A program made the translations under genes and the position numbers. 64,000 nucleotides of DNA, from the NCBI RefSeq assembly GCF_003633895.1, contig NZ_RBID01000014.1, forward strand, positions 235,090 to 299,089, read 5' to 3'. The DNA is from Vogesella indigofera. GTDB lineage: Bacteria > Pseudomonadota > Gammaproteobacteria > Burkholderiales > Chromobacteriaceae. Position 1 is the first letter of the stretch. Every line of letters starts with the position of its first letter. Shown here one piece after another: positions 12,027-22,222 of this stretch. Below the pieces are notes generated by a model. The model was not told the DNA's origin. It searched no databases and saw only the letters and a program-made list of their open reading frames with translations.

Positions 12027-12097
12027 GGTCTGCTCCTGGTTGTTTCTTCATGGTGGAACAGAACATGCGAAAAGCAAGCGCGGGGCGGTGAGCTTAT

Positions 12098-12144
12098 GAA
12101 AAAAGCCGGTGACCGGCAGCGTGATGGCTGCAGGCACCGGCTTT
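12098..12144 (-). terminator. Intrinsic terminator after the DUF3426 gene
   Basis: On the - strand a 10-bp stem (AAAGCCGGTG and CACCGGCTTT) encloses a 23-base loop with a smaller internal stem and ends in a U-run. It closes the aroQ-accBC-prmA-DUF3426 run. Confidence 0.8.
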
Positions 12145-12158
12145 AGTGCCAGGCGATA

Positions 12159-13358
12159 TCAGGGGTAGTAGAAGTGCAGGCTGTAGCCCAGCGCCTTGGC
12201 GTCGCGAACTTCCATGCGGGTGACGATCTTCAGCTCGCTGCTGGCGTTGAAGCGGCCCAGCTTGAGGTCGTCGGCGGACAGGTACTGTTCCGGTTTCAGC
12301 GTCTTGCGGATCAACACGCGGTCCTCGCCATCCTTCAGCGACACCTCCATCAGCGGGAAGGCCTGTGGATAGGGGGCCAGGTTCTTCAGCGTGGCGTCCA
12401 GCTGGATCAGGTGCTCGTGCTGCGGCACGAACGACAGCTCGGACCACTCGGTGCGGATCAGCTGGCGCTGGGTCGGCAGCGGCACCTCGCAGCCGAGCGA
12501 CTGGCACAGCGACTCGAAGGCGGGGCGCAGTTCCGGCAGCTCGGCGCTGACCGCGGTACGGTTGATGAAGGCCAGCTGCAACAGCAGCAGCAGCACGCCG
12601 ATGACGCCGAGCAGGCCGAAGGCGGTGGCGCGCAGCCAGCTGCCGTCGCCGGTGCTTCTTGCGGTGTCGCTTTCTTCTGTTTCTGCGTCGTGGTTGCTGG
12701 CGGCTGGCGCCGGCGCGTCGTCGTCCAGGTCGGCGGCAGAAATCGGTGGCAGCGGGCTGTCCGTGTGCTCTGTGTCGTACTGTGCGGCCAACCTTTGCTG
12801 ACGGTTGGGTGCCGGCGTTGTGGGTGCCGGCGGTTCGTCGATCAGTGCCACCGGCTCGCTGGCACGACTGGCCGGAGTCTGCAGCGCTTCGGCCAGCGCG
12901 CGCTGGAAGGCGGCGATGTCCTGCTGCGGCTCGGCGGGCGGGGTGTCGTCTTGCCGGGGCGGGGTATCCAGGTCCTGCCACGACAGCGGCTGCTCCGGCT
13001 CCGGCAGCAGGTCGAAGTCTGGCAGATCCAGTGCCGTCTCGTCGGGTGCGCTTACCGCTGCCGCGCGCGGCTCGGCGCTGGCGGCAAGGTTGGCCGCATC
13101 CCGTTCCGGATGAAAGTCCGGCAGCTCCAGCTCGAAGTCGTCGTCGGCCGCGGCTTCGGCACGGGTGTTGGCCGCGTTGGCCGGGGTGCTGATGACCAGC
13201 GGCGCCTCGGCGACTGTCGGCGCTTGCTCGAAATGGCTGGGCGCGTGGAAGACATGGCTACAGCGCCCGCAGCGCACCATGCCGGCAGCAAGGGCGAGGT
13301 GGGCATCGGAGACCTTGAAGCGGGTCTGGCAGGCGGGGCACTGTGTGGTGTAGCTCAT
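12159..13358 (-). CDS. Zinc-ribbon membrane protein with C-terminal DUF3426
   Basis: The 399-residue product has an N-terminal MJ0042-type zinc ribbon (CPACQTRFKV...RCGRCSHVF), a long acidic, proline-rich linker, one membrane helix near residues 240-265 (ATAFGLLGVIGVLLLLLQLAF) and a C-terminal DUF3426 domain. This architecture and its position right after prmA are common in betaproteobacteria. Its function is not established; the layout suggests a cytosolic metal-binding head joined to a periplasmic domain. It begins four bases after prmA ends, so translation may be coupled. Two uptake-like 13-mers lie inside, read in different frames. Confidence 0.85.
   Translation of the reverse strand: MSYTTQCPACQTRFKVSDAHLALAAGMVRCGRCSHVFHAPSHFEQAPTVAEAPLVISTPANAANTRAEAAADDDFELELPDFHPERDAANLAASAEPRAAAVSAPDETALDLPDFDLLPEPEQPLSWQDLDTPPRQDDTPPAEPQQDIAAFQRALAEALQTPASRASEPVALIDEPPAPTTPAPNRQQRLAAQYDTEHTDSPLPPISAADLDDDAPAPAASNHDAETEESDTARSTGDGSWLRATAFGLLGVIGVLLLLLQLAFINRTAVSAELPELRPAFESLCQSLGCEVPLPTQRQLIRTEWSELSFVPQHEHLIQLDATLKNLAPYPQAFPLMEVSLKDGEDRVLIRKTLKPEQYLSADDLKLGRFNASSELKIVTRMEVRDAKALGYSLHFYYP
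12783..12795 (+). repeat. Uptake-sequence-like 13-mer, copy 7 (in DUF3426 gene)
   Basis: Exact TGCGGCCAACCTT on the + strand. In the gene on the - strand it reads Gln-Arg-Leu-Ala-Ala. Confidence 0.85.
13086..13098 (-). repeat. Uptake-sequence-like 13-mer, copy 8 (in DUF3426 gene)
   Basis: Exact AAGGTTGGCCGCA on the + strand. In the gene it reads Ala-Ala-Asn-Leu in the low-complexity linker. Confidence 0.85.
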
Positions 13359-13361
13359 GGT

Positions 13362-14252
13362 TTAGCCGCGTTTCACGCCGGAAAGGCGGGTCCAGCCGTC
13401 GTCGAACACTGGCGCGTCCATGTCGAACCATTGGCTGTAGATCGCCGCCAGTTCTTCGGCCTGTTCCTGCAGGATGCCGGACAGCACGATGCGGCCACCG
13501 GCACGCACATGGCCGGCCAGCAGGCCGCCGAGCAGACGCAGCGGATTGGCCAGAATGTTGGCGACCACGACATCGTACTCGCCCGGCAGCAGGCTGTCGG
13601 GCAGGCCGAAGTCGGCGCTGACGTCATTCTGCGCGGCGTTGTCGATGCTGGCGCGCACCGCCTGGGCATCGATGTCGATGCCGCGGGTGGCGCCAGCGCC
13701 CAGCTTCAGCGCGGCAATGGCGAGGATGCCGGAGCCGCAGCCGTAGTCGAGCACCGTTTCGCCGCCCTTGATCTGTTCATCCAGCCACTGCAGGCACAGG
13801 CGGGTGGTCGGGTGGCTGCCGGTACCGAAGGCGAGGCCCGGGTCCAGCTGCAGGTTGATCGCCGCCGGATCCGGCGACTGGTGCCAGGTCGGAGTGATCC
13901 ACAGTCGCGACGAGATGCGGATCGGGTCGAACTGGCTTTGCGTCAGGCGTACCCAGTCCTGTTCCTCGACGCGGCCAAGCTCGTACTGCGGCAGCGGCAG
14001 GCCACATTTGAGTGCGGCCATGGCGACCATGGCGGCGACGTCGGCGTCCTCGGCAAACAGGCAGTTGATCAGGCTGTGTTGCCACATCTGGTCAACCGGT
14101 TCGCCCGGTTCGCCGAAAATCGGCTGCTCTTCGGCGGTGCCGGCCAGGGCGTCCTCGATGGTGGCGGACAGGGCGCCGACCTCCATCAGGACGTCGGCGA
14201 AGCGCTCGGCTACCGCCGAGTCAGCTTGAATGGTGGCTTGCAGCCATGCCAT
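13362..14252 (-). CDS. prmA: Ribosomal protein L11 methyltransferase
   Basis: PrmA trimethylates L11 using S-adenosylmethionine in the cytosol. The 296-residue product has the N-terminal L11-recognition domain and a class I methyltransferase fold with motif I VLDYGCGSGILAIAAL, preceded by DPGLAFGTGSHPTTRLCLQW. VVANILANPL is the family's NxxxN-type catalytic loop. It starts four bases after accC, consistent with one transcript with accB-accC. Confidence 0.96.
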   Translation of the reverse strand: MAWLQATIQADSAVAERFADVLMEVGALSATIEDALAGTAEEQPIFGEPGEPVDQMWQHSLINCLFAEDADVAAMVAMAALKCGLPLPQYELGRVEEQDWVRLTQSQFDPIRISSRLWITPTWHQSPDPAAINLQLDPGLAFGTGSHPTTRLCLQWLDEQIKGGETVLDYGCGSGILAIAALKLGAGATRGIDIDAQAVRASIDNAAQNDVSADFGLPDSLLPGEYDVVVANILANPLRLLGGLLAGHVRAGGRIVLSGILQEQAEELAAIYSQWFDMDAPVFDDGWTRLSGVKRG

Positions 14253-14256
14253 AGAA

Positions 14257-15612
14257 TTAACTGCCTTTCTTCAACTGCGCCAGACGTTCTTCCAGATAGT
14301 GAATGCTGGTGCTGCCTTTCTGGAAGGCGGCATCGAGGAACAGTTCCTGGTGCAGCGGGATATTGGTTTTGATGCCGGTGATGGCCATTTCCGACAGCGC
14401 GACGCGCATGCGCGCCATCGCCTGATCGCGGGTATCGCCGTAGGCAATCAGTTTACCCACCATCGAATCGTAATGCGACGGCACGGTATAGCCCTGGTAG
14501 ATGTGCGAATCGATGCGGATGCCCGGGCCGCCGGCCGGATGGTAGCTCTCGATCTTGCCTGGCGACGGCACGAAGGTGAACGGGTCTTCGGCGTTGATGC
14601 GGCATTCCATGGCGTGGCCACGGAAGTGGATGTCCTTCTGCTTGAAACGCAGCGGCAGGCCGGCGGCGATGCGGATCTGTTCCTGCACGATGTCGATGCC
14701 GGTGATCAGCTCCGATACCGGATGCTCCACCTGCACGCGGGTGTTCATCTCGATGAAGTAGAACTCGCCGTTTTCGTACAGGAATTCAAAGGTACCGGCA
14801 CCGCGGTAGCCGATGCGGCGGCAGGCGTCGGCGCAGGCTTCGCCGATGCGCTTGCGCTGCTCGGCGGTGATGCCCGGTGCCGGCGCTTCTTCGATGATCT
14901 TCTGGTGACGGCGCTGCATCGAGCAGTCGCGCTCGCCCAGATGTACGGCGTTGCCGTGCTGGTCGGACAGTACCTGGATCTCGATGTGGCGCGGCTGCTC
15001 CAGGAACTTTTCCATGTACACGGTCGGGTTGCCGAAGGCAGCACCGGCTTCGGTACGGGTCATGTTCACCGAGTTGATCAGCGCGGCTTCGGTGTGCACC
15101 ACGCGCATGCCGCGACCGCCACCACCACCGGAGGCCTTGATGATGACCGGGAAGCCGATCTTGCGGGCGATCTTGGTGATTTCGGCCGGATCATCCGGCA
15201 GCGCACCGGCGACGCCGGGCACCGTCGGCACGCCGGCTTCGATCATCGCCTGCTTGGCGGACACCTTGTCGCCCATCAGGCGGATGGTTTCCGAGCGCGG
15301 GCCGATGAACACGAAGCCGGACTGCTCGACGCGTTCGGCAAAGTCGGCGTTTTCCGACAGGAAGCCGTAGCCGGGGTGGATCGCCTGCGCGTCGGTGACT
15401 TCGGCAGCGGCGATCAGCGCCGGTACGTTCAGGTAGCTGAGGGTCGAGGAGGCCGGGCCGATGCAGACCGATTCGTCGGCCAGCTTCACGTATTTGGCTT
15501 CGCGGTCGGCCTCGGAGTGCACCACCACGGTCTTGATGCCCATTTCGCGGCAGGCGCGCTGGATGCGCAGGGCGATTTCGCCGCGGTTTGCAATCAGGAT
15601 CTTTTCAAACAT
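14257..15612 (-). CDS. accC: Acetyl-CoA carboxylase, biotin carboxylase subunit
   Basis: The enzyme carboxylates biotin on AccB, the first step of fatty-acid synthesis. The product is 451 residues and starts [20 protein letters not shown]. The ATP-grasp glycine-rich loop is [31 protein letters not shown] and the [16 protein letters not shown] active-site segment are intact. The ATG at 15612 has GGAG at proper spacing; the longer frame beginning at 15702 adds 30 residues not seen in the family. It lies downstream of accB in the usual order. Confidence 0.97.
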   Translation of the reverse strand: MFEKILIANRGEIALRIQRACREMGIKTVVVHSEADREAKYVKLADESVCIGPASSTLSYLNVPALIAAAEVTDAQAIHPGYGFLSENADFAERVEQSGFVFIGPRSETIRLMGDKVSAKQAMIEAGVPTVPGVAGALPDDPAEITKIARKIGFPVIIKASGGGGGRGMRVVHTEAALINSVNMTRTEAGAAFGNPTVYMEKFLEQPRHIEIQVLSDQHGNAVHLGERDCSMQRRHQKIIEEAPAPGITAEQRKRIGEACADACRRIGYRGAGTFEFLYENGEFYFIEMNTRVQVEHPVSELITGIDIVQEQIRIAAGLPLRFKQKDIHFRGHAMECRINAEDPFTFVPSPGKIESYHPAGGPGIRIDSHIYQGYTVPSHYDSMVGKLIAYGDTRDQAMARMRVALSEMAITGIKTNIPLHQELFLDAAFQKGSTSIHYLEERLAQLKKGS

Positions 15613-15763
15613 GTATTTCTCCACTGCAGGGCGCGCGCCGGTGTGCGATCTGGACCGGGCGCCGTGCGCAGGCTGGGGTTTTTCCCGTAAACGGTGCGTC
15701 AAACAACAAGGGCACTGACCAGACTGGCGTGCCCTGTGTTCAGCATGTCGTGCGGCAGGCTGC

Positions 15764-16222
<459 letters not shown>

Positions 16223-16250
16223 GGTTTTCCTTCTTTAGGTATTCGGGTGT

Positions 16251-16700
16251 TTATGCCGGCTGTGCCAGACGCTTGATCGCGTGGGCCAGGGCCAGCTCGT
16301 AGCCGTGGGCGCCCAGACCGCAAATGACGCCGATCGCCAGATCCGAGAAATAGGAATGGTGGCGGAAGGCTTCGCGGGCGTGGACGTTCGACAGGTGAAC
16401 TTCGATGAACGGTACCTTGACACCGGCCAGGGCATCGCGCAGGGCGACGCTGGTATGGGTGAATGCAGCCGGATTGATGATGACCAGATCGGTGCCGTCA
16501 CCGAGACAGGCGTGGATGCGGTCGATCAGTACGGACTCGGCGTTGCTTTGCAGCGAATCCAGTTCAATACCGGCCGCAGCGGCCTGTTCCTGCAGACGAC
16601 GGTTGATGTCGTCCAGTGTGTCCCGGCCATAATGCTGTGGCTCGCGCAGTCCGAGGAGATTCAGATTGGGGCCGTGCAGCACAAGGATTTTTCGGGTCAA
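16251..16700 (-). CDS. aroQ: Type II 3-dehydroquinate dehydratase
   Basis: AroQ converts 3-dehydroquinate to 3-dehydroshikimate in aromatic amino-acid synthesis. [15 protein letters not shown] holds the active-site Asn and Arg, [13 protein letters not shown] the lid region, [17 protein letters not shown] the catalytic His region and [20 protein letters not shown] the second active-site block. The start is uncertain: no ATG fits, and I take the TTG at 16700 (149 residues, product starting TRKILVLHG). A TTG at 16742 would add 14 residues. AroQ next to accBC is a common order in proteobacteria. Confidence 0.9.
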   Translation of the reverse strand: MTRKILVLHGPNLNLLGLREPQHYGRDTLDDINRRLQEQAAAAGIELDSLQSNAESVLIDRIHACLGDGTDLVIINPAAFTHTSVALRDALAGVKVPFIEVHLSNVHAREAFRHHSYFSDLAIGVICGLGAHGYELALAHAIKRLAQPA

Positions 16701-16945
16701 GGTAGCAGTCTCGGTTTTGATATGGGCGCGAGTTTGCCGCAATTGTCAGCACGATGTCCAGTATTTGCAGTATTTCAAACGCGCGTTTGCTTTTTGCGGT
16801 GGCGGAAAATTGTGGTGGTTTGGAGTAAAAACCCCAGCGCCGGTTCCCGCGACACGGCAGCTTGCCGCCTTGTCGCCGGCGATGACTTGATCTGGGGCAA
16901 GTGATGCCACCGGCGGAACGCTGTGCGGCAAACGCGCTCGAAAGG

Positions 16946-16951
16946 TATAAT
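16946..16951 (+). promoter_or_regulatory. queA -10 box
   Basis: A perfect TATAAT in the aroQ-queA divergent region, 28 bases before the chosen queA start. The -35 region is poor. Confidence 0.5.
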
Positions 16952-16978
16952 CCGCCGGTTTCCTTGAAGATGCCTGTC

Positions 16979-18004
16979 ATGCTTGTTTCCGATTTCGATT
17001 ACCACCTGCCCGAACACCTGATTGCCCAGCATCCGCCGGCCGAACGCGGCGGCAGCCGTCTGCTGCGCGTCAACGGGCGGGTGTTGCAGGATGATCACTT
17101 TGCCGCCATCGCCCACGCCCTCGACGCCGGCGACGTGCTGGTCTTCAACGATACCCGCGTGATCAAGGCGCGCCTGTTTGGCGAGAAGGCCAGCGGCGGC
17201 AAGATCGAGGCGCTGGTGGAGCGGGTGCTGAACGAGCACGAGGTGCTGGCGCACGTGCGCGCCAGCAAGTCGCCGAAACCGGGCACGCGGCTGGTGTTTG
17301 CCGGCCGCTGGCAGGCGGAGATGGTCGAGCGCGCCGGCGAGCTGTTCAAGCTGCGCTTTCTGGATGCGGCCAACGTGTTCGACATCCTCGATGCCTCCGG
17401 CAAGCTGCCGCTGCCTCCTTATATCGAGCGCGACACCGACGGCGACGACGACGAGCGCTACCAGACGGTGTACGCACGGGAGAAGGGCGCGGTGGCGGCG
17501 CCGACCGCCGGCCTGCACTTCACCGACGCCATGCTGCAGACGCTGCGCGACAAGGGCGTGATCCTGTGCAGCGTGACGCTGCACGTCGGCGCCGGCACCT
17601 TCCAGCCGGTGCGGGTGGAGAACATCGCTGAGCACAAGATGCACAGCGAGATCTACGACATCCCGCAGGCGACGGTGGACGCCATCGACGCGGCGCACAA
17701 GGTTGGCCGCAAGGTGCTGGCGGTGGGCACCACCAGCATGCGCGCACTGGAGTCGGCGGCACGGCCGGACGGCGTGTTGCGCGCCGGTCGCGGCGAGACC
17801 GACATCTTCATCACCCCCGGCTACCGTTTCAACGTGGTGGACAAACTGCTGACCAATTTCCACCTGCCGAAGTCGACGCTGCTGATGCTGGTGTCGGCGT
17901 TTGCCGGTTACGAGGAAATGCGCGCCGCCTATGCCCACGCGGTGGCGCAGGAATACCGTTTCTTCAGCTATGGCGATGCCATGCTGCTAACCCGCAAGGA
18001 GTGA
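16979..18004 (+). CDS. queA: S-adenosylmethionine:tRNA ribosyltransferase-isomerase
   Basis: QueA transfers and rearranges the ribosyl part of SAM onto preQ1 in tRNA, giving epoxyqueuosine. The product, about 341 residues from the ATG at 16979, begins [52 protein letters not shown] and [11 protein letters not shown] are signature blocks. The ATG at 16970 is possible but lies only about 12 bases past the expected transcription start. It is followed by the DUF971 gene four bases later. Confidence 0.96.
   Translation: MLVSDFDYHLPEHLIAQHPPAERGGSRLLRVNGRVLQDDHFAAIAHALDAGDVLVFNDTRVIKARLFGEKASGGKIEALVERVLNEHEVLAHVRASKSPKPGTRLVFAGRWQAEMVERAGELFKLRFLDAANVFDILDASGKLPLPPYIERDTDGDDDERYQTVYAREKGAVAAPTAGLHFTDAMLQTLRDKGVILCSVTLHVGAGTFQPVRVENIAEHKMHSEIYDIPQATVDAIDAAHKVGRKVLAVGTTSMRALESAARPDGVLRAGRGETDIFITPGYRFNVVDKLLTNFHLPKSTLLMLVSAFAGYEEMRAAYAHAVAQEYRFFSYGDAMLLTRKE
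17699..17711 (-). repeat. Uptake-sequence-like 13-mer, copy 9 (in queA)
   Basis: Exact AAGGTTGGCCGCA on the + strand, read in the queA frame as Lys-Val-Gly-Arg, the third reading frame used by this motif. Confidence 0.85.
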
Positions 18005-18008
18005 TGCC

Positions 18009-18380
18009 ATGAGCGGACTGAGCCCGGACAGCGCCCGCCCGGTGGAGATCAAGCTGCACAGCGTGTCGAAAAAGCTGGAGATCAGCTTCGACGACGGTGC
18101 CAGCTTCCAGCTGCCGGCCGAGTACCTGCGCGTCTATTCGCCGTCGGCGGAAGTGCGCGGCCACGGTGTCGGCAACGAAACGCTGCAGACCGGCAAGATG
18201 CACGTCGGCATCACCGCGCTGGAGCCGGTCGGCCACTACGCGTTGAAGATCACCTTTGACGACGGCCACGACAGCGGGCTGTATAGCTGGGCCTACTTAT
18301 ATGAGCTGGGCGTCAAGCACGACCAGTACTGGCAGGATTATCTGAATCGGCTCGCCGCTGCCGGCGCGCTCAGGGAGTAA
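18009..18380 (+). CDS. DUF971 protein (gamma-butyrobetaine hydroxylase-like N-terminal domain)
   Basis: The 123-residue protein is a single DUF971 domain ([27 protein letters not shown], then [30 protein letters not shown]). This domain occurs alone upstream of ubiE in many betaproteobacteria and fused to other enzymes elsewhere. It is related to Fe-S carrier proteins of the Mrp/ApbC neighbourhood in some fusions, but no function is assigned here. It ends two bases before ubiE, so it is in the ubi transcript. Confidence 0.88.
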   Translation: MSGLSPDSARPVEIKLHSVSKKLEISFDDGASFQLPAEYLRVYSPSAEVRGHGVGNETLQTGKMHVGITALEPVGHYALKITFDDGHDSGLYSWAYLYELGVKHDQYWQDYLNRLAAAGALRE

Positions 18381-18382
18381 AC

Positions 18383-19117
18383 ATGGACAAGCAGACGCAC
18401 TTTGGTTTCAAGACCGTCGACGAGAGCGAAAAGGCGGACAAGGTCGCCGAGGTGTTCCACTCGGTGGCACAGAAGTACGACGTGATGAACGACCTGATGT
18501 CCGGTGGCCTGCACCGGGTGTGGAAGCACTTCACGCTGACCACCTCCGGCGTGCGCGCCGGTGACAAGGTGCTGGACATCGCCGGCGGTACCGGCGACCT
18601 CGCCCGCGGCTGGGCCAAGCGCGTCGGCAAGAGCGGCGAAGTGTGGCTGACCGACATCAACAGCTCGATGCTGACCGTTGGCCGCGACCGGCTGCTGGAC
18701 GAGGGCATGATCCTGCCTGTGTCGCTGGCCGACGCCGAGAAGCTGCCCTTCCCCGACAACTACTTCAACGCGGTGTCGGTGGCCTTCGGCCTGCGCAACA
18801 TGACGCACAAGGACGCGGCACTGAAGGAGATGTGCCGCGTGCTGAAGCCGGGCGGCAAGCTGTTCGTGCTGGAATTCTCCAAGGTGTGGAAGCCGCTGTC
18901 GCCGTTCTACGACTTCTACTCCTTCAAGGCGCTGCCGGTGATGGGCAAACTGGTGGCCGGCGATGCCGACAGCTACCAGTATCTGGCCGAATCGATCCGC
19001 ATGCACCCGGACCAGGAAACACTGAAGCAGATGATGCTGGACGCCGGTTTCGGCCGCGTCGACTACCACAACATGACCGGCGGCGTGGTCGCGCTGCACA
19101 AGGGCGTCAAGTTCTGA
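18383..19117 (+). CDS. ubiE: Ubiquinone/menaquinone biosynthesis C-methyltransferase
   Basis: UbiE C-methylates the quinone ring using SAM. The 244-residue product has [13 protein letters not shown] opening residues ([18 protein letters not shown]), motif [13 protein letters not shown], and the signature [18 protein letters not shown] followed by [16 protein letters not shown]. Its stop overlaps the start of the VanY-like gene by one base. Confidence 0.97.
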   Translation: MDKQTHFGFKTVDESEKADKVAEVFHSVAQKYDVMNDLMSGGLHRVWKHFTLTTSGVRAGDKVLDIAGGTGDLARGWAKRVGKSGEVWLTDINSSMLTVGRDRLLDEGMILPVSLADAEKLPFPDNYFNAVSVAFGLRNMTHKDAALKEMCRVLKPGGKLFVLEFSKVWKPLSPFYDFYSFKALPVMGKLVAGDADSYQYLAESIRMHPDQETLKQMMLDAGFGRVDYHNMTGGVVALHKGVKF

Positions 19118-19641
19118 TGCCGGACGAGCTGGCCGCGCTCAACGCCACCCTCGGCATCGACGTGCAAACGTTGGCCGCACGCGGCCTGACGCCGTTCGCC
19201 GAGGCGGACACGCTGGTGGTGGCGGAGCGCAATGCCAGCGGCCGCGAGTTCGAACTGACACCGGCCGCCGCCGGCGCGTGGCAGGCAATGCGCGACGCCG
19301 CTGCCGCGGACGGGGTGACATTGCAGCTGGTGTCGGCCTATCGCAGTATCGCGCGCCAGCACGAGATCGTCGCCGCCAAGCTGGCGCGTGGTCAGAGCCT
19401 GGACGCCATCCTGCAGGTCAGCGCCGCGCCCGGCTTCAGCGAGCACCACACCGGCCGCGCCGTCGATATCGGTACCCCGGATTCGCCGGCGCTGGAAGAA
19501 GCATTCGAGCAGACGCCGGCCTTCGCCTGGCTGCAGGCCAACGCCGCCCGCTTCGGCTTCGTGCTGAGCTTCCCGCGCGACAACGCCTGCGGCTATCTGT
19601 ACGAACCGTGGCACTGGTGCTACCAGCAGGTGACGGCATGA
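19117..19641 (+). CDS. D-alanyl-D-alanine carboxypeptidase-like M15 (VanY) protein, no signal peptide
   Basis: The 174-residue product has the M15B zinc-peptidase layout: the SAYRS motif (residues 73-77), SEHHTGRAVDIG with zinc ligands H111 and D117, and EPWHW with H166. E163 is the likely catalytic base. DD-peptidases act on peptidoglycan peptides in the periplasm, yet no signal peptide or membrane anchor is visible, so its location is unclear; it may act on cytosolic cell-wall peptides or use another start. The ATG overlaps the ubiE stop. It sits between ubiE and ubiJ. Confidence 0.85.
   Translation: MPDELAALNATLGIDVQTLAARGLTPFAEADTLVVAERNASGREFELTPAAAGAWQAMRDAAAADGVTLQLVSAYRSIARQHEIVAAKLARGQSLDAILQVSAAPGFSEHHTGRAVDIGTPDSPALEEAFEQTPAFAWLQANAARFGFVLSFPRDNACGYLYEPWHWCYQQVTA
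19167..19179 (-). repeat. Uptake-like repeat, AACG variant (in VanY-like gene)
   Basis: AACGTTGGCCGCA, one mismatch from the main 13-mer. It reads Gln-Thr-Leu-Ala-Ala in the gene. Confidence 0.55.
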
Positions 19642-19964
19642 ATCCGTGGCTGATGCTGGCGCTGGCGATCGGCACCGAGGTGATCGCCACCAGCTCGCTG
19701 AAGCTGGCCGCCGGTTTCACCAAACCGCTGCCGTCGCTGCTGGTGGTGCTCGGCTACATCGCCTCGTTCTGGCTGCTGTCGCAAGTGCTGCTCAGGCTTG
19801 ATCTCGGCGTGGTGTACGCGATCTGGTGCGGGGTCGGCATCGCGGTGGTGGCGACGGTGGGCGTGCTGCTGTTCGGCGAGAGCCTGTCGCCGCTGCGTAT
19901 CGCCGGGCTGCTGGCGATCATGATCGGCACCATCTTGTTGAGTTTGTCGGGCAAAGGACATTAA
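19638..19964 (+). CDS. Small multidrug resistance (EmrE-type) transporter
   Basis: The 108-residue protein has four membrane helices and the SMR family features: the essential membrane Glu in [24 protein letters not shown]-like [12 protein letters not shown] in helix 3, and GIL/GEsLS in [15 protein letters not shown] dimers exchange protons for cationic compounds or guanidinium. Which subtype this is (Qac/EmrE or Gdx) was not resolved, though the helix 3-4 text looks EmrE-like. Its ATG overlaps the upstream stop. Confidence 0.9.
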   Translation: MNPWLMLALAIGTEVIATSSLKLAAGFTKPLPSLLVVLGYIASFWLLSQVLLRLDLGVVYAIWCGVGIAVVATVGVLLFGESLSPLRIAGLLAIMIGTILLSLSGKGH

Positions 19965-20548
19965 TGATGCGTATCCGCGTGGCGGCTTTCAATCATCTGC
20001 TGAACCAGCATCCGGCGCAGCGTGCCGAGCTGGCGCAGTTCGCCGGGCGCCGCATCGGCATCGTGCTGCCGCCGCTGGACGTGCACGGCGTGGTCACCGA
20101 GGAGGGCTGGCTGGCGGTGTGCGAGGGCGGCGCCGAAGCCACGCTGCGCCTGAAACACGGCGTGGCGCTGGCGCAGCTGTCCGGCCGCGCGCCGGATCTG
20201 GCCGACGTGCTGCTGGAAGGCGATACCGAACTGGCGGCCAACGTTGGCCGCATCGTGCGCCAGCTGAAGTGGGACGCCACCGAAGACCTGTCGCGCGTGG
20301 TCGGCGACATCGCCGCGCAGCGGCTGCAGGGCTTTGCCCGCGGCCTGTTCGGCATCAAGGGCGAGATCGGCGGCCGTCTGCTGGACAACTGGCTGGAGCA
20401 CCTGCGCGAGGAAAGCCCGCTGCTGGCGCGCAAGGACGGCGTCGAGCAGTTCGTGCGCGCGGTGGATACCCTGCGCGACGACGCCGAGCGGCTGGAAAAA
20501 CGCCTCGCCCATCTCGAAGCCCTGGCGCAAGCCAGCAACCGGAACTGA
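19964..20548 (+). CDS. ubiJ: Ubiquinone biosynthesis accessory factor UbiJ
   Basis: UbiJ is an SCP2-type lipid-binding protein that holds ubiquinone intermediates in the cytosolic Ubi complex. The 194-residue product has an N-terminal SCP2 domain and a C-terminal coiled-coil tail ([16 protein letters not shown]). AAAGGA precedes two tandem ATG codons (19964 and 19967). Its place just before ubiB matches the enterobacterial ubiE-ubiJ-ubiB order, but here two other genes separate it from ubiE. Confidence 0.9.
   Translation: MMRIRVAAFNHLLNQHPAQRAELAQFAGRRIGIVLPPLDVHGVVTEEGWLAVCEGGAEATLRLKHGVALAQLSGRAPDLADVLLEGDTELAANVGRIVRQLKWDATEDLSRVVGDIAAQRLQGFARGLFGIKGEIGGRLLDNWLEHLREESPLLARKDGVEQFVRAVDTLRDDAERLEKRLAHLEALAQASNRN
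20234..20251. repeat. 18-bp perfect palindrome built from the uptake-like motif (in ubiJ)
   Basis: GCGGCCAACGTTGGCCGC reads the same on both strands and contains two overlapping copies of the AACGTT variant. It encodes Ala-Ala-Asn-Val-Gly-Arg. The same 18-mer occurs after ubiB. Confidence 0.6.
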
Positions 20549-20559
20549 CCTCCCTCATC

Positions 20560-22086
20560 ATGCGCATTGCCCGTTTTAGCAAAATCGTTGCCACCTTTTA
20601 CCGTTTCGGTCTCGACGAATTCTTTGCCGGCCGCGCGCGCGTCGGTTTTATCCACCGCCTGTGCCAGCTGACGCCGCTGCCGCGCGACCTGTCCGCACCG
20701 TTGCCGCAGCGGGTGCGGCTGGCGCTGGAAGCGCTGGGGCCGATCTTCGTCAAGTTCGGCCAGGTGCTGTCCACCCGCCGCGACCTGCTGCCGGAGGCGT
20801 ACGCCGACGCGCTGGCCCACCTGCAGGACAATGTGCAGCCTTTCGACGGTGCCATCTCGCACCAGGTGATAGCCCGCAATCTGGGGCGACCGGTGGCGCA
20901 GCTGTACGCCGAGTTCGACGACGTGCCGGTGGCCAGTGCCTCGGTGGCGCAGGTGCACCGCGCGCGGCTGCACGGAACGGATGGCAAGCCGGGACGAGCG
21001 GTGGCGGTGAAGGTGCTGCGTCCGGGCATCCTGCCGGTGATCGAGCAGGACCTGGCACTGATGCGGACACTTGCGCGGCTGGTGGAGCGCTTCCTGCCGG
21101 ACGGCAAACGGTTGAAGCCGCTGGAAGTGGTGGCCGAATTCGACCGCCACCTGCACGACGAGCTGGACCTGATGCACGAGGCCGGCAACGCCAGCCAGCT
21201 GCGCCGCAATTTCACCGGTTCTGACATGCTGCTGGTGCCGGAGGTGTTCTACGACTACTCGGCACGCGAGGTGCTGACGCTGGAGTGGATGGACGGCATT
21301 CCGGTAGGGCAGATCGAGCGCCTGCGCGAGGCCGGTGTCGACCTGAAAAAACTCAGCCGCTTCGGCGTCGAGATCTTCTTCACCCAGGTGTTCCGCCACG
21401 GCTTCTTCCACGCCGATATGCATCCTGGCAATATCTTCGTCGCCGCCGACGGCCGCTACATCGCGCTCGATTTCGGCATCGTCGGCAGCCTCACCGAATC
21501 CGACAAGCACTACCTGGCGGTGAACTTTCTCGCCTTCTTCAACCGCGACTACCACCGTGTCGCCACCGCGCACATCGAATCCGGCTGGGTGCCGAAAGAT
21601 ACCCGCGCCGAGGAGCTGGAAGCGGCGGTGCGCACGGTGTGCGAGCCGATCTTCAACAAGCCCTTGTCGCAGATCTCCTTCGGCCTGGTGCTGCTGCGCC
21701 TGTTCGAGACCAGCCGCCGTTTCAACGTCGAGATCCAGCCGCAGCTGGTGCTGCTGCAGAAGACGCTGCTCAACATCGAGGGCCTCGGTCGCCAGCTCGA
21801 TCCCGATCTTGATCTGTGGGATACCGCCAAACCGTTCCTCACCAAGTGGATGAACGAGCAGATCGGCTGGCGCGGCCTGCTGCGCACGCTGAAGCACGAG
21901 GCGCCGGAGTGGGCGACCACGCTGCCGGCGATCCCGCGCAAGCTGAACGAGGTGCTGTCCGGCAAGAGCACGGAGTTGGTGGTGCAGGGCTACATCCAGC
22001 TGATGCGCGAGCAGAAAACGCAGAACTTCCTGCTGAAGCTGATCGCGCTGCTGCTCGCTGCACTGCTGCTGCGCGACTGGCTGTAA
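20560..22086 (+). CDS. ubiB: Ubiquinone biosynthesis regulatory kinase-like ATPase UbiB
   Basis: UbiB is an atypical protein-kinase-like ATPase needed for ubiquinone synthesis, anchored to the inner membrane. The 508-residue product has the KxGQ motif ([16 protein letters not shown]), the Ala-rich nucleotide loop [24 protein letters not shown] as catalytic loop and LDFGIVG as the metal-binding DFG. The C-terminal hydrophobic helix ([18 protein letters not shown]) is the membrane anchor. A terminator follows. Confidence 0.97.
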   Translation: MRIARFSKIVATFYRFGLDEFFAGRARVGFIHRLCQLTPLPRDLSAPLPQRVRLALEALGPIFVKFGQVLSTRRDLLPEAYADALAHLQDNVQPFDGAISHQVIARNLGRPVAQLYAEFDDVPVASASVAQVHRARLHGTDGKPGRAVAVKVLRPGILPVIEQDLALMRTLARLVERFLPDGKRLKPLEVVAEFDRHLHDELDLMHEAGNASQLRRNFTGSDMLLVPEVFYDYSAREVLTLEWMDGIPVGQIERLREAGVDLKKLSRFGVEIFFTQVFRHGFFHADMHPGNIFVAADGRYIALDFGIVGSLTESDKHYLAVNFLAFFNRDYHRVATAHIESGWVPKDTRAEELEAAVRTVCEPIFNKPLSQISFGLVLLRLFETSRRFNVEIQPQLVLLQKTLLNIEGLGRQLDPDLDLWDTAKPFLTKWMNEQIGWRGLLRTLKHEAPEWATTLPAIPRKLNEVLSGKSTELVVQGYIQLMREQKTQNFLLKLIALLLAALLLRDWL

Positions 22087-22111
22087 CGCGTTCCGTCCCG
22101 TTCTATATGGC

Positions 22112-22135
22112 AAGCCGCCCACGGGCGGCTTTTTT
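22112..22135 (+). terminator. Intrinsic terminator after ubiB
   Basis: The stem AAGCCGCC with GGCGGCTT and a CACG loop is followed by six T. The last T is the first base of an uptake-like variant. Confidence 0.92.
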
Positions 22136-22154
22136 GCGGCCAACGTTGGCCGCA
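22135..22154. repeat. Palindromic uptake-like repeat after ubiB
   Basis: It contains the same 18-bp palindrome as in ubiJ (GCGGCCAACGTTGGCCGC, 22136-22153), here flanked by T and A so that both strands carry a 13-mer variant. It lies immediately after the ubiB terminator T-run. Confidence 0.6.
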
Positions 22155-22222
22155 GGCTTGACCTTGCGAATTAAATATATAAAAATATATAACGTAAATT
22201 ATTTAATCGTGAGAGGGCAAGT
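22155..22222 (+). promoter_or_regulatory. AT-rich promoter region of the carboxymuconolactone-decarboxylase-like gene
   Basis: The stretch 22168-22206 is almost pure A/T in a GC-rich genome and contains ATATATAA twice. A GAGAGGG ribosome site follows. A promoter is likely here, but individual -10 and -35 boxes are ambiguous. Confidence 0.45.
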
